A stretch of 64,000 bases of DNA from an uncultured Erythrobacter sp. (GTDB lineage: Bacteria > Pseudomonadota > Alphaproteobacteria > Sphingomonadales > Sphingomonadaceae). The notes below the pieces were generated by a model. It searched no databases. It saw nothing but the letters and a program-made list of their open reading frames with translations, and had not been told where the DNA came from. Of this stretch, positions 1 through 10,136 are shown piece by piece (positions within the stretch are counted from its first letter, which is position 1; every line of letters begins with the position of its first letter). The position numbers and the translations under genes are program-made. The stretch lies in the NCBI GenBank assembly GCA_947493165.1, contig CANLPY010000001.1, forward strand, positions 496,001 through 560,000. The letters are read 5' to 3'.

Positions 1-1
1 T

Positions 2-1588
2 CTGTTTGCGGCAATTGATCGCCAGCAATGGGAACAGGTTGAAGCGATGTTGGCGCAAAATGAAGGCGGTGTGCTGACGCAGATCGCCCGCGCTGAGTAT
101 TACACGCACGCCAAAAGCCCCAAGATCAGCGCTGATCAGATCGCGCGCTGGTTCAGCGATGGTGTGCACCTGCCACAAGCCCAACAATTGAGCCGCATGG
201 GCGCCAAGCGCGGGGTGGAATACATTCCTGCTCTTCCGCACACACAACGATTCAGCCGGCAACCTGCCGCATCTAAGCGCACCCGCCCACGCACCGTGGT
301 TGATGGATCGCTGCCAGGTAGTGTCCGTTCATCCATCCTGGATCGCATCAAGAATGACGATCCGGCAGGCGCTCACGCGCTGCTGATGGAAGTCGATGCG
401 CAGCTCAGCCCAGCCTCGCGCGCCGAATGGCGACAACGGGTCGCGTGGAGCTATTACATTGAGAACAACGATGAAGCAGCATTGGCTCTGGCTGAAACCG
501 TTTCGGAAGGGTCTGGTCCATGGGTAGCTGAAGGCGAATGGGTCGCCGGACTGGCTGCGTGGCGTCAAGGGTTTTGCGCGCTCGCCAGTGAAGCTTTCAT
601 GCGCGCCGCAAGCCGGTCATCAAACGTAGAGTTGACAGCCGCCTCGCATTATTGGGCGCATCGCTCACTCGTGCGCTGCCGTGAGCCTGGCAAAGCGCAG
701 GAACAGCTTTCCGCAGCCGCTCGCTATGAAGAGACGCTTTATGGCCTGCTGGCCTCAGAGCAATTGGGTATTCGCCCTCCAGCAGCCGCTCAGGCTGCAC
801 CGCTAACGCAGGATGATTGGGAACAGCTTTCGCGCAACGTCAACGTCCGCATCGCTGCTGCCCTGACAGAAATTAATCGCCCGACTTTGGCAGATGAAGT
901 GCTGCGTCATCAGGCGCGCATCGGTAGCCCGCGTGAATTCGACGCTTTGTCGCGTCTGGCGCGCGAGCTTGGCCTACCATCCACGCAATTATTTATGGCG
1001 CGCAATGCGCCGCGCGGAACGCGTTCGGACAGATCGCTGCAATATCCAGTCGCCCGGTGGCAGCCCGTCACGGGTTGGCGCGTGGACCCATCGCTAGCAT
1101 TTGCGCATGCATTGCAGGAATCAAACTTTCGCTCTGGCGCGGTCAGCCCGGCCAATGCCCGCGGGCTGATGCAAATCATGCCGGGTACGGCGCGCGATCA
1201 CAATCGCCGCTTAAACCTTGGCGCGAGCTATGCCGATCTCAACGATCCAGAGGTCAATCTCGCTTATGGCCAGCAACATCTCGAAATGCTGCGCGATAAT
1301 TACGCGACGCAAGGCAAGCTGCCCAAAATTATGGCGGCCTATAACGCTGGCCTCACCCCAATCAGCCGTTGGAACAGCGAGATCCGCGACTACGATGATC
1401 CGCTGCTCTATATGGAATCGATCCCTTATTGGGAAACACGCGGCTATGTCGCAATCGTTATGCGCAATTACTGGATGTATGAGCGGTCTGCCGGGGTTTC
1501 CTCACCAAGTCGCCGTGCCCTTGCCCAAGGCCGCTGGCCAGAATTCCCGCAGGCGGTTAACAGGCGATCAGCACGGTTGGATAGATAG
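2..1588 (+). CDS. soluble lytic murein transglycosylase, 5' end outside window
   Basis: Lytic transglycosylase that cleaves the MurNAc-GlcNAc bond of peptidoglycan in the periplasm. The reading frame is open to the left edge (it reads L-F-A-A-I-D before the first Met at 47), so the start lies upstream and the visible 513 residues are C-terminal. The N-terminal two thirds is an alpha-helical, repeat-like region as in the superhelical part of Slt70. The C-terminal GEWL-type domain is at about residues 340-480 counted from base 47. It carries the catalytic Glu in ALQESNF (about residue 358), then GLMQIMPGTA and AAYNAG, which are the classic family motifs. It is followed 9 bases later by moaB on the same strand. 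The domain assignment is firm; the exact Slt subfamily is not. Confidence 0.93.
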   Translation: MFAAIDRQQWEQVEAMLAQNEGGVLTQIARAEYYTHAKSPKISADQIARWFSDGVHLPQAQQLSRMGAKRGVEYIPALPHTQRFSRQPAASKRTRPRTVVDGSLPGSVRSSILDRIKNDDPAGAHALLMEVDAQLSPASRAEWRQRVAWSYYIENNDEAALALAETVSEGSGPWVAEGEWVAGLAAWRQGFCALASEAFMRAASRSSNVELTAASHYWAHRSLVRCREPGKAQEQLSAAARYEETLYGLLASEQLGIRPPAAAQAAPLTQDDWEQLSRNVNVRIAAALTEINRPTLADEVLRHQARIGSPREFDALSRLARELGLPSTQLFMARNAPRGTRSDRSLQYPVARWQPVTGWRVDPSLAFAHALQESNFRSGAVSPANARGLMQIMPGTARDHNRRLNLGASYADLNDPEVNLAYGQQHLEMLRDNYATQGKLPKIMAAYNAGLTPISRWNSEIRDYDDPLLYMESIPYWETRGYVAIVMRNYWMYERSAGVSSPSRRALAQGRWPEFPQAVNRRSARLDR

Positions 1589-1597
1589 GGCGACGTA

Positions 1598-2128
1598 ATG
1601 GCAATTGATGAGGCGAAAGAGTTCACCCCGATCAACATTGCCATTCTGACGGTTTCCGACACACGGACGCAGGCCGACGATACCTCTGGCGATATTCTTG
1701 CCGCGCGCGTGACGGATAAAGGCCATATTCTTGCGGCGCGCATGATTGTGAAAGATGATGCGGCGCTTCTTGCGGATCAGATTGAAGCGTGGGTTAACGA
1801 TCCGCAGATCGATGCAATTATCAGCACTGGCGGAACCGGCCTGACGGGGCGCGATGTCACGCCAGAAGCGCTTGCGCGAGTAAAGGATGCCCGGGATATT
1901 CCAGGCTTTGGCGAGCTGTTCCGCTGGCTCAGCTACAAGTCAATCGGGACCAGCACTGTGCAATCGCGCGCCTGCGCCATTGTTGCGCGGGGCACTTATA
2001 TCTTCGCCCTACCCGGCTCCAACGGCGCGGTGAAAGATGGCTGGGACGGGATCCTCAATGAACAACTCGATAATCGCAATCGGCCCTGCAACTTTGTGGA
2101 ATTGATGCCGCGTTTGCGCGAGAAATAG
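1598..2128 (+). CDS. moaB: molybdenum cofactor biosynthesis protein MoaB
   Basis: MoaB/MogA-fold protein of molybdopterin biosynthesis, expected to adenylylate molybdopterin or assist molybdenum insertion in the cytoplasm. At 176 residues it has the usual MoaB length. The signature STGGTGLTGRD is at about residues 71-81, with the downstream LPGSNGAVKDGW motif near residues 137-148. A single-domain protein of this size fits MoaB better than the two-domain MoeA. It follows the transglycosylase by 9 bases but no functional link is evident. No other molybdenum cofactor gene is in the window. Confidence 0.93.
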   Translation: MAIDEAKEFTPINIAILTVSDTRTQADDTSGDILAARVTDKGHILAARMIVKDDAALLADQIEAWVNDPQIDAIISTGGTGLTGRDVTPEALARVKDARDIPGFGELFRWLSYKSIGTSTVQSRACAIVARGTYIFALPGSNGAVKDGWDGILNEQLDNRNRPCNFVELMPRLREK

Positions 2129-2139
2129 GGAAACTGTCG

Positions 2140-3342
2140 CTAACCGGCCTGGCCCAATTCGCGCAGTAGCTCCGCGAACCACGGCGCGCTTGTGTCAAAC
2201 ACCTTGCCGCCTTTGATCCGCTCGAACTCGATCACGCGCAGTTCGTCTCCCGCATCCTCATCCTGCCCGACAACCCCTGACTGACCTGCGAGAGCCGCTT
2301 CGACTGCGTGATGCGTGCAAGCGCTGATCAGCTCCAGATCCGCCTCATTCGCAGGGGCTGAGCGCGAGAAATAACCGCTCTTTTGCACGAGCACCTTTTC
2401 CGCGCCCAAATGCTTGGCGAATTGATCCGCGAACCAAGCGCCGGGGTTGATTTTGTCGAGTTTCACATGGCCAAAGGCATCGCGCGGCACCTCTTCGTCC
2501 GCTGTCTCCATAGCGGCGACAATTTCGTTTACACCTGCGCCTTCGGAGATGAACAGGTTTACGCCGTCCTGTTCATCCATAATCGCGCGCAGACGCTTGG
2601 CCTCAACCGCGATGTCAAACGGTTGCTCTGGCACGAACACGCCATGTACATCCCAGCGCGCAGCAGCGTTATCGACCCATTCTGCAAAGGGCGCGCTTTT
2701 GACCCATTTGTGATGTTCGTGCGCAGTAGCCGCGGTCAGCCACCCGCAATTGCGCCCCATCACTTCATGGACGATCAACATTCTTGGATTGGCTGAATGC
2801 TCCGCGATGATGTTGCGCGCATAGATCGCGCCTTGCTCTGCTGCCGTCCACGCGCCCAGCGATTGCCGGATTGGGATTACATCATTGTCGATTGTTTTGG
2901 GCAGGCCGACCACGGTTAGCGGATAACCATTGTCGCTAAGGTATTTCGCCAGATCGGCCGCAGCTGTGTTGGTATCATCCCCGCCTATCGTGTGCAGTAT
3001 ATCGACCCCATCACGGGTCAATTGCTCAGCCGCAACATGAAGCGGGTTTTCGCCCGGCTTTACCAGACCCCGCTTTACGCAATCATCGACATTGGTAAGC
3101 TTGACCCGGCTGTTGCCAATGGGGCTTCCGCCGAACGCGTGGAGACGCCCTGCCTCGCTGCGCACTTTGTCATTTGCCTCAATCCAATTGCCCGTTAGCA
3201 ATCCAGCATAGCCATTGCGATAGGCGATGATCCGCATGTCCGGCGCGACTGCTGTGTATCGCTCAATCAAGCCGCCCACTGCAGACGACAGGCATGGCGC
3301 GAGACCTCCGGCAGTAAGCATGGCGACGGTTTTGGTGCTCAT
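2140..3342 (-). CDS. pyrophosphate-type 6-phosphofructokinase
   Basis: Phosphofructokinase family enzyme, phosphorylating fructose 6-phosphate in the cytoplasm. The nucleotide-site motif reads GGDDTNT rather than the GGDGS of ATP-dependent enzymes. In this family an Asp at that position plus Lys in PKTIDND marks the pyrophosphate-dependent type; both are visible. I start at the internal ATG (MSTKTVAML, 400 residues), because the longer frame would overlap the end of the preceding gene and the glycine-rich substrate loop (TAGGLAPCL) normally lies close to the N-terminus. The start is 4 bases after the stop of the DUF1330 gene, so the two are probably co-transcribed. PPi use is inferred from the motif only. 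Confidence 0.9.
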   Translation of the reverse strand: MSTKTVAMLTAGGLAPCLSSAVGGLIERYTAVAPDMRIIAYRNGYAGLLTGNWIEANDKVRSEAGRLHAFGGSPIGNSRVKLTNVDDCVKRGLVKPGENPLHVAAEQLTRDGVDILHTIGGDDTNTAAADLAKYLSDNGYPLTVVGLPKTIDNDVIPIRQSLGAWTAAEQGAIYARNIIAEHSANPRMLIVHEVMGRNCGWLTAATAHEHHKWVKSAPFAEWVDNAAARWDVHGVFVPEQPFDIAVEAKRLRAIMDEQDGVNLFISEGAGVNEIVAAMETADEEVPRDAFGHVKLDKINPGAWFADQFAKHLGAEKVLVQKSGYFSRSAPANEADLELISACTHHAVEAALAGQSGVVGQDEDAGDELRVIEFERIKGGKVFDTSAPWFAELLRELGQAG

Positions 3343-3346
3343 GGCC

Positions 3347-3784
3347 CTAGCCAAACCCTCCACCAACCTCACCTGGTTCAAAGCGCATCAGGCGGCTATC
3401 GAGTAGAGCGGCGGTGCGATTGACAACGGCCAACTGGTAGTCCGGGTCCTTGATCATCTCAAAGAATGCGCCGGAGTTCGGGTATTGCGCAACAAAGCCA
3501 TCGTGCCAGACTTTATCGTCCGGTTCTGGCCCGGTCACCATTGTTTGAAACGCGCCGCGCCATACGATTGAACCGCCAACGCGGCGGAAGATCGGGCCGC
3601 TGGTCTTGCCGTATTCCTCATAGGCGCGCTTGCCAGTCCAGCCATTGCCATGATGCTCATGATCCGCCGGGTATTCGGCTATATCACGATAGCGCAATAG
3701 GTTGAGCATGTGGATTGGTTCATCGCGCGGCAGGTCTTTGAAAGCCTTAAAGTTAGCCGGTGATGGATCAATATATGTTTTCAT
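3347..3784 (-). CDS. DUF1330 family protein
   Basis: Small soluble protein of 145 residues resembling the DUF1330 group, which has a ferredoxin-like dimeric alpha-beta barrel fold. Visible hallmarks are an N-terminal stretch ending IHMLNLLRYRD, an aromatic-rich centre with IVWRGAF, and a C-terminal block with PNSGAFFEMI and YQLAVVNRTAALLDSRL. No catalytic residue is assignable and the cellular role is unknown. It lies between rluE and the phosphofructokinase on the same strand with short spacers (12 and 4 bases), so it is probably part of that transcript. Confidence 0.75.
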   Translation of the reverse strand: MKTYIDPSPANFKAFKDLPRDEPIHMLNLLRYRDIAEYPADHEHHGNGWTGKRAYEEYGKTSGPIFRRVGGSIVWRGAFQTMVTGPEPDDKVWHDGFVAQYPNSGAFFEMIKDPDYQLAVVNRTAALLDSRLMRFEPGEVGGGFG

Positions 3785-3796
3785 TGCAGATGCTCC

Positions 3797-4342
3797 TCAA
3801 ACCTCAATTACGCGCCATTTTCCAGGCTCTAGCCCCTCTACCGTCCACTCACCAATGCTGAACCGCACAAGCCGCAAAGTTGGCAAGCCAACCGCTGCTG
3901 TCATGCGGCGCACCTGCCGGTTCTTTCCCTCCGATATCGTAAGTGAAATCCAGCAATCGGGCACATTCTTGCGGTAACGGATCGGCGGATCGCGGTCCCA
4001 CAGATCGGGCGGATCAATCCGCTTCGCTTGGGCAGGCCGTGTCATCCCGTCTTTCAGCTTTACGCCGCTGCGTAGAGCGTCAAGTGCGGTCTCGTCCGGC
4101 TCGCCTTCAACCTGCGCGAAATATGTCTTTTCTGTCTTGTGGCGCGGTTCGGCAATGCGCGCTTGCAATCGCCCGTCGTCCGTCAGCAAAAGCAAGCCCT
4201 CGCTATCTTTATCGAGCCGTCCAGCGGGATAGACACCGGGCACATCAACCAGATGCGCCAGTGTATCTTGGGCGCCGTCTTTCCCGCCAGTGAACTGCGA
4301 TAGGACGCCAAACGGCTTGTTGAGCAGGATAAGCCTGCTCAC
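3797..4342 (-). CDS. rluE: 23S rRNA pseudouridine synthase RluE-type
   Basis: Pseudouridine synthase of the RsuA/RluE family, modifying a uridine of 23S rRNA (U2457 in E. coli). At 181 residues it lacks an N-terminal S4 RNA-binding domain, which points to RluE rather than RsuA, RluB or RluF. The catalytic motif AGRLDKDSEGLLLLTDDG holds the nucleophilic Asp at residue 44. The C-terminal KNRQVRRM block is also typical. The start codon is GTG, 6 bases downstream of the acyl-CoA ligase stop, so translation is probably coupled to that gene. Confidence 0.9.
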   Translation of the reverse strand: MSRLILLNKPFGVLSQFTGGKDGAQDTLAHLVDVPGVYPAGRLDKDSEGLLLLTDDGRLQARIAEPRHKTEKTYFAQVEGEPDETALDALRSGVKLKDGMTRPAQAKRIDPPDLWDRDPPIRYRKNVPDCWISLTISEGKNRQVRRMTAAVGLPTLRLVRFSIGEWTVEGLEPGKWRVIEV

Positions 4343-4348
4343 GCGCTG

Positions 4349-5956
4349 TTACACACCTTCCAGCTTATAGTCGCTAAACCGGTCACGCAGATCTTTCTTA
4401 CTAATCTTGCCGGTTGCCGTGTGCGGAATATCGTCCACAAACTCCACCGCATCGGGGAGCCACCATTTTGCGATCAGCGGCTTCAAATGCTCAATTACAT
4501 CATCGCTGGATAGGTCCGCGCCTTCATTCTTGACCACGAACAGCACAGGTCGCTCATCCCATTTCGGGTGATACATGCCAACGCAAGCAGCCTCAGCAAT
4601 GTCGGCATGGCCAACGGCAGCATTTTCCAGCTCAACCGAGCTGATCCATTCACCGCCTGACTTGATCACATCTTTGGTTCGGTCGGTCAGTTGCAGCGTG
4701 CCATCGGGGTGGATGATGCCAACATCGCCGGTGTCGAACCACCCATCGTTATTCACCGCGTCTTGGTCGGCCTTAAAGTAGCGTTTGATGACCCACGGTC
4801 CGCGAATTTGAAGCGCGCCGGACGCTTCACCATCGCGTGGCAGTTCTGTCATCATATCGTCGAGATCAACCGTGCGCAGTTCCACACCAAAGATCGGGCG
4901 CCCCTGCATCGCGGTCTTATCGACCTTTTGCTCAAAGGTCAGTTCATCCCAATCGTGCGTTGGTCCGCCAACAGTGCCGATCGGGCTGGTCTCAGTCATG
5001 CCCCACGCGTGTTGAACGCGCGTACCGTTTTTCATAAGCCGTTCGATCATAAAGCGCGGGCAGGCTGAACCGCCAATAGTCGCAGCTTTGAGCGGCGGCA
5101 GGTCGACGCCTTCTTTGTCGCAATATTGGAAATGTGCGAGCCACACGGTCGGCACGCCTGCGCTGTCAGTCACCCCTTCGCGCAGCATCAGCTCATGCAG
5201 GACGGCCGGATCATTGACGGCAGAAAATACGAATTTGATACCAGCCATCGCGCCTGCATAGGGCAGTCCCCAGCTCGCCGCGTGGAACATGGGAACCACG
5301 GGCAGCATCACGGAAGAGCTGCTGAAATTGAAGGTCGAGGGTTGCAAACCGGATACTGCATGAAGCACGGTAGAACGGTGCTCATATTGCACGCCCTTTG
5401 GATTGCCGGTTGTGCCCGAAGTGTAGCAAAGCATACACGGATCACGCTCATCGCCGGTGACCCATTCAAAATCGCCATCTTGTTCAGCGATCCAGTCTTC
5501 AAAGCCAACACCGTCAAATCCTGCTGGCGGATCGTAGCAAACATAATGCTCAATCGTGGACCATTTGGACTTCATTTTATCAACGATAGGCTGGAAGGCG
5601 GCATCATAAAGCAGCACCTTATCCTCTGCATGGTTGGCGATATATTCCAGCTGATCTTCGAACAGGCGCGGGTTTACCGTGTGCAGGACACCGCCCATGC
5701 CGGCAACGCCATACCAGCTCGCCAAGTGGCGCGAGTGATTCATCGCCAGGCTGGCGACGCGCTCCCCCTTCTTCACGCCCATCGCTTGCAGTGCCTGCGC
5801 CATCTTCAAAGCATCTTGGCGGATCCCGGCCCAGTCTGTTCTGGTTTCACTGCCGTCGGCCCAGCGGGTCACAATCTCGCGGGTTCCCGCTTCACGTGCC
5901 GCATGGTCAATCACATGCGTCACCCGCATGGTCCAATCCTGCATCGCTCCGAGCAT
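4349..5956 (-). CDS. fatty-acyl-CoA ligase (AMP-binding enzyme)
   Basis: ATP-dependent acyl-CoA synthetase of the ANL superfamily, forming an acyl-adenylate and then the CoA thioester. It has 535 residues, a normal length. The phosphate-binding loop [10 protein letters not shown] is near residues 180-189, followed by the adenylation motifs WGMTETSP and DTGDVG. The C-terminal lysine motif [12 protein letters not shown] is present. The sequence style matches medium/long-chain fatty-acid ligases (FadD3/AlkK-like). A GGGAG ribosome-binding site precedes the chosen ATG. Substrate chain length cannot be read from the sequence. It is followed closely by rluE. Confidence 0.88.
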   Translation of the reverse strand: MLGAMQDWTMRVTHVIDHAAREAGTREIVTRWADGSETRTDWAGIRQDALKMAQALQAMGVKKGERVASLAMNHSRHLASWYGVAGMGGVLHTVNPRLFEDQLEYIANHAEDKVLLYDAAFQPIVDKMKSKWSTIEHYVCYDPPAGFDGVGFEDWIAEQDGDFEWVTGDERDPCMLCYTSGTTGNPKGVQYEHRSTVLHAVSGLQPSTFNFSSSSVMLPVVPMFHAASWGLPYAGAMAGIKFVFSAVNDPAVLHELMLREGVTDSAGVPTVWLAHFQYCDKEGVDLPPLKAATIGGSACPRFMIERLMKNGTRVQHAWGMTETSPIGTVGGPTHDWDELTFEQKVDKTAMQGRPIFGVELRTVDLDDMMTELPRDGEASGALQIRGPWVIKRYFKADQDAVNNDGWFDTGDVGIIHPDGTLQLTDRTKDVIKSGGEWISSVELENAAVGHADIAEAACVGMYHPKWDERPVLFVVKNEGADLSSDDVIEHLKPLIAKWWLPDAVEFVDDIPHTATGKISKKDLRDRFSDYKLEGV

Positions 5957-6079
5957 CAGCTTTTTTCTCCCAATCGTTGCGCATTAATTGCGCGCGTTTT
6001 CAATTGAGACTGTTCATGCCTTTGCTTAGCGCGATTGGCAATTGGGTCTTGAACGCGGACTGCGCTTTAGAAGCATAGA

Positions 6080-9000
6080 TTAAGCGACCAGTTTCAGGTT
6101 TGCGCGGCCTCGCAACGGTTTCAGCTCCACATTTTCTATGCCGCCAATGTCGGCCAAACGCTCTGCCAGCTCGCCATCCAACAGAAAATTGCTGCCGAGC
6201 CGCATGTGTGCCTCTTCATCGGAAGCCAAAACAAGCCGCACCAAAACTTCGCCCGGCGCTTCTTTTGCGATTGGCAGTTCCAGCTTGAGATCATTTAGCG
6301 CCTCAACGCTTAAGATGTCGGCGGTCAAACGCATCGGCATTCGCCCGCTGACGCTGGCAAGCGGCTTTGCCCCGCGCACGGTCAGGCGCGGCGGCTCTCC
6401 GGGATTGGGGGAATCCAATTCGACGTTCAGCAGCAGGCACGCGCCCTCTGCGGCCCAGTTTTCAAATTGCGGAACCAGCGCCTCTTCAAAACAAGCGGCC
6501 GAAAATTGCCCGCTGGAATCTGAGAAATCTGCGCGCACAAATTCGCCGCCGCGCCTGGTGCGGGCTTTGTTGATCCCTTCGACCATAGCCGCGATCACCG
6601 CTGTGCCGCGCCCACCGGGAGGCGCGCCAGCCTCCATCAGGCTTTGATAGGTGCGCGCGCCCTGCGCCGAGGCAACTTCGCGATATTGTTGCACAGGATG
6701 GGCGGAAAAATAGAAACCGAAATTCTCCCGCTCCTTGGCCATTTGATCAGGCTTTGACCATGCCTCTACCGTCTTCAGCCGTAAGTCCTCTTGCGGAGCA
6801 TTTTCGCCCCCGAACAGGCCAGCCTGCCCGCTAGAGCGCTCTCGCTCTGCCGCATCTGCAATCGCGATCAGCATATCTGCATTGGCAAAGATCGCTGCGC
6901 GGTTTGGCTCAAGGCAATCAAGCGCGCCTGCCCCGATCAGCCCTTCCAATTGGCGGCGGTTCATGGAGCCGTGCGGCAAGCGTTCGAACAAGTCCTGCAG
7001 GCTTTCAAACGGACCGCTCGCCTGACGTTCCGCGACGATGGCATCCATCGCTTTCTCACCGACATTACGAATGCCAGCGAGCGCGTAACGCACGCCGTAT
7101 CCATCATCGGTCTGCTGGACGGTAAAGCGCGCTTCGGATGCGTTGATGTCAGGCGGTAGCACCGCCACCCCGCCTTCATCGCCGGTAGGGTAACGCCGCG
7201 CGTCATCGACAAAAATGGAGAGCTTTTCCGACTGATGCAGGTCGAAACACATGGATGCGGCGTAAAATTCTTCCGGATAATGCGCCTTTAGCCATGCCGT
7301 TTGATAGGCGAGCAAGGCATAGGCCGCAGCGTGCGATTTGTTAAAGCCATAGCCTGCGAATTTGTCGATCAAATCAAACAGTTCATTGGCTTGCTTTTTC
7401 TCAATGCCGGACACGTCCTTGCAGCCTTCGACAAAGCGGACACGCTGGATGTCCATCTCTGCTTGCACTTTTTTGCCCATCGCGCGGCGCAGCAAGTCGG
7501 CATCGCCAAGCGAGTATCCAGCAAGGATTTGCGCGGCCTGCATCACTTGTTCTTGATAGACAAAAATACCGTATGTTTCCGCCAGAATGCCCTCTAGTTT
7601 TTGATGAGGATACTCAATCGGCACTTCGCCTGCTTTGCGCTGGCCAAAGAGCGGGATGTTGTCCATCGGGCCGGGACGATAGAGCGACACGAGCGCGATA
7701 ATATCCCCAAAATTGGATGGCTTCACGGCCTTCAGTGTGCGCCGCATCCCTTCCGATTCCAGCTGGAACACGCCGACAGTGTTACCATCCTGCATAAGGT
7801 CATAAACGGCGGTGTCATCTAGCGGCAGCTCGCCGAGGTCTATGGTTATCCCGCGCAGTTCCAGCAGATCGGTGGCCTTGCGCAGCACGGAAAGCGTTTT
7901 CAAGCCTAGGAAGTCGAACTTTACGAGCCCGCTCGATTCCACATGCTTCATGTCGAATTGCGTCACCGGCATGTCTGAACGCGGATCGCGGTAAAGCGGA
8001 ACAAGCTGCGCCAGCGGCCGATCGCCAATCACAACCCCGGCGGCGTGGGTTGAGGAATTGCGCGGCAGACCTTCCAATTGCATCGCCAGATCAACGAGGC
8101 GCTTCACCTCATTATCATTGGTGTATTCAGCCTTGAAATCCGCCGCACCATTCAGCGCGCGGGGGAGTGTCCACGGATCAGTCGGATGGTTCGGCACCAT
8201 CTTAGTCAGCCGGTCCACTTGACCATAGCTCATCTGCAAGATTCGTCCGCAATCGCGCAGCACTGCGCGGGCCTTAAGCTTACCAAAAGTGATGATCTGC
8301 GCGACGTGATCTGCGCCATATTTCTGCTGGACATAACGAATGACTTCGCCCCGCCTCGTTTCGCAGAAGTCGATATCGAAATCCGGCATGGAAACACGTT
8401 CTGGGTTCAAAAACCGCTCAAACAGCAGGCCCAATTGGATTGGATCAAGGTCCGTGATCGTCAGCGCCCATGCGACGATGGATCCCGCACCCGAACCACG
8501 GCCCGGCCCCACTGGAATACCATTGTCTTTGGCCCATTTGATAAAGTCGGCAACGATCAGGAAGTAACCGGGGAACCCCATTCCGACGATAATCTCGATC
8601 TCATAATCGAGCCGGTCGAAATAGACTTTGCGTTCCTCTTCCGACATTTCGCCATACGGCTTGAGCCGCGCTTCGAGACCAGCTTTGGATTCGTCGGCGA
8701 GCATCTTGGCTTCGCCTTCCAAATCGCCCGCAAGACTTGGCAGGATTGGATCGCGATATGGCGGAGCAAAGGCGCAGCGCTGGGCAATAACCAGCGTGTT
8801 CGCATTCGCTTCTGGAATGTCCGCGAACAGCTCATCCATCATCGGCGCTGATTTGACGAAGGCCTGAGCGTTCGACCGGGGCCGATCATCGTTCTCAACA
8901 TAGGTCGAATTGGCAATGCACAGCATCGCATCATGCGCCTTGTGCATATGCGGGTCTGAAAAGTTTGATGGGTTTGTGCCGACCAGTGGCAGATCACGCG

Positions 9001-9583
9001 CATAGGCCAGCTCAATCAACGGTTCTTCCGCCTTTAACGCCGCCTCATCACCGTTGCGCGCAAGTTCAATGTAGAGCCTGCCCGGAAACAATCGCACCAA
9101 CGCATCGCACAATCCATGCGCCGCGTCCGCCTGTTCCTCAGCAAGTAGGCGGGTCAAGCCGCCCTCACCCGCTCCTGTCAGCGCGATCAACCCGTCCGTA
9201 TGTCCTTCCAGGTCGGCCATCTCGACATGGGGTTCAAGCTCCAGCGGGCGGTCCAAGTGGGCTTTTGAAACGAGGTGACACAAATTGTCATATCCCGCCT
9301 CATCCTGAGCAAAAAGTGGCAGGTAATCGACGATCACGCGCTCCCTGTCATCCGAAGATGGCCGCGCAACGCCAAGCAGCGTGCCGATAATGGGCTGCAC
9401 GCCTTCGCTTTTACAGGCGCCTGCGAACATGACCGCCCCATAAAGGCCGTTTCGGTCGCAAATCGCAATGGCTGGAAAACCGCGCTCTTTCGCTAATTTC
9501 GCGATGGCTTTGGGGTCAATCGCCCCTTCCAGCATGGAATAGGACGACAAAACACGTAGCGGGACAAACGGTGCAAAAGCCAT
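6080..9583 (-). CDS. dnaE: DNA polymerase III subunit alpha
   Basis: Replicative DNA polymerase III catalytic subunit, 1167 residues, the usual length for DnaE1. In order: an N-terminal PHP domain (about 1-280), the palm with PGRGSGAGS and the catalytic PDFDIDF, fingers with GVFQLESEGM and GYGFNKSHAAAYA, then a C-terminal helix-hairpin-helix/OB region ending near residue 1160. The first PHP metal motif, usually RVHS, reads RVLSSYS here, so one metal-ligand histidine is absent. Proofreading by this PHP domain is therefore unlikely, which fits a separate DnaQ. It lies downstream of the gpx gene on the same strand. Confidence 0.97.
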   Translation of the reverse strand: MAFAPFVPLRVLSSYSMLEGAIDPKAIAKLAKERGFPAIAICDRNGLYGAVMFAGACKSEGVQPIIGTLLGVARPSSDDRERVIVDYLPLFAQDEAGYDNLCHLVSKAHLDRPLELEPHVEMADLEGHTDGLIALTGAGEGGLTRLLAEEQADAAHGLCDALVRLFPGRLYIELARNGDEAALKAEEPLIELAYARDLPLVGTNPSNFSDPHMHKAHDAMLCIANSTYVENDDRPRSNAQAFVKSAPMMDELFADIPEANANTLVIAQRCAFAPPYRDPILPSLAGDLEGEAKMLADESKAGLEARLKPYGEMSEEERKVYFDRLDYEIEIIVGMGFPGYFLIVADFIKWAKDNGIPVGPGRGSGAGSIVAWALTITDLDPIQLGLLFERFLNPERVSMPDFDIDFCETRRGEVIRYVQQKYGADHVAQIITFGKLKARAVLRDCGRILQMSYGQVDRLTKMVPNHPTDPWTLPRALNGAADFKAEYTNDNEVKRLVDLAMQLEGLPRNSSTHAAGVVIGDRPLAQLVPLYRDPRSDMPVTQFDMKHVESSGLVKFDFLGLKTLSVLRKATDLLELRGITIDLGELPLDDTAVYDLMQDGNTVGVFQLESEGMRRTLKAVKPSNFGDIIALVSLYRPGPMDNIPLFGQRKAGEVPIEYPHQKLEGILAETYGIFVYQEQVMQAAQILAGYSLGDADLLRRAMGKKVQAEMDIQRVRFVEGCKDVSGIEKKQANELFDLIDKFAGYGFNKSHAAAYALLAYQTAWLKAHYPEEFYAASMCFDLHQSEKLSIFVDDARRYPTGDEGGVAVLPPDINASEARFTVQQTDDGYGVRYALAGIRNVGEKAMDAIVAERQASGPFESLQDLFERLPHGSMNRRQLEGLIGAGALDCLEPNRAAIFANADMLIAIADAAERERSSGQAGLFGGENAPQEDLRLKTVEAWSKPDQMAKERENFGFYFSAHPVQQYREVASAQGARTYQSLMEAGAPPGGRGTAVIAAMVEGINKARTRRGGEFVRADFSDSSGQFSAACFEEALVPQFENWAAEGACLLLNVELDSPNPGEPPRLTVRGAKPLASVSGRMPMRLTADILSVEALNDLKLELPIAKEAPGEVLVRLVLASDEEAHMRLGSNFLLDGELAERLADIGGIENVELKPLRGRANLKLVA

Positions 9584-9656
9584 CCGCTTAGCTTAGGAAA
9601 TTGCCGCAGATTCGGAAGGCTTCGCGGCTGCTAATTCTCCACAGGGAGTGGAAGGA

Positions 9657-10136
9657 TCAGAGCAGCTTTTCAATATCGCGCGTGATACCCGCTGGTTTGT
9701 CTGTTGAGCCATAGCGTTTCACAACATTGCCATCACGGTCGATCAAGAATTTCGTGAAGTTCCATTTGATCGATGTTGAGCCCATCAGGCCCTTTTTCTC
9801 CGACTTCATCCAATCGAACAGCGGCGATGCATCCGGTCCGTTCACATCCACCTTTTCCATAAGCGGGAAAGTGACGCCAAAGTTGATCTTGCAAAATTCC
9901 TCAATCTCATCGGCATTGCCCGGTTCCTGCCCGCCAAACTGATTGCACGGAAAGCCAAGAACTTCAAACCCTTGGTCCTTGTACTTCTGATACAGCTCTT
10001 CCAGTCCGTCATATTGCGGGGTGAAACCGCATTTGCTCGCCGTATTGACAACCAGCAGGACCTGACCCTTTTTCTCAGCAAGGTCGATTTCCTCGCCGCG
10101 ATTGTTGGTCACTTTGAAATCAGCGATGGTGGTCAT
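9657..10136 (-). CDS. glutathione peroxidase family peroxidase
   Basis: Thiol peroxidase of the glutathione peroxidase family that reduces peroxides in the cytoplasm. It has 159 residues. The peroxidatic residue is Cys36 in [10 protein letters not shown] (not selenocysteine), with the partner Gln70 in CNQFGGQEP and Trp in IKWNFTKF. A second cysteine in EEFCKINFG sits where the resolving cysteine of thioredoxin-dependent members lies, so thioredoxin is the likelier electron donor. Its ATG overlaps the lolD stop (ATGA), so it is co-translated with the lol genes. There is no signal peptide. Confidence 0.92.
   Translation of the reverse strand: MTTIADFKVTNNRGEEIDLAEKKGQVLLVVNTASKCGFTPQYDGLEELYQKYKDQGFEVLGFPCNQFGGQEPGNADEIEEFCKINFGVTFPLMEKVDVNGPDASPLFDWMKSEKKGLMGSTSIKWNFTKFLIDRDGNVVKRYGSTDKPAGITRDIEKLL

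Noticed and set aside
3343..3381. Longer N-terminus for the phosphofructokinase
   Set aside because: Would overlap the DUF1330 gene and place 13 untypical residues before the first beta strand; the ATG at 3342 fits the family.
5126..6007. 293-codon open frame on the plus strand
   Set aside because: It is antisense to the acyl-CoA ligase, has no recognisable domain and is His/Arg/Ala rich as expected for a shadow frame.
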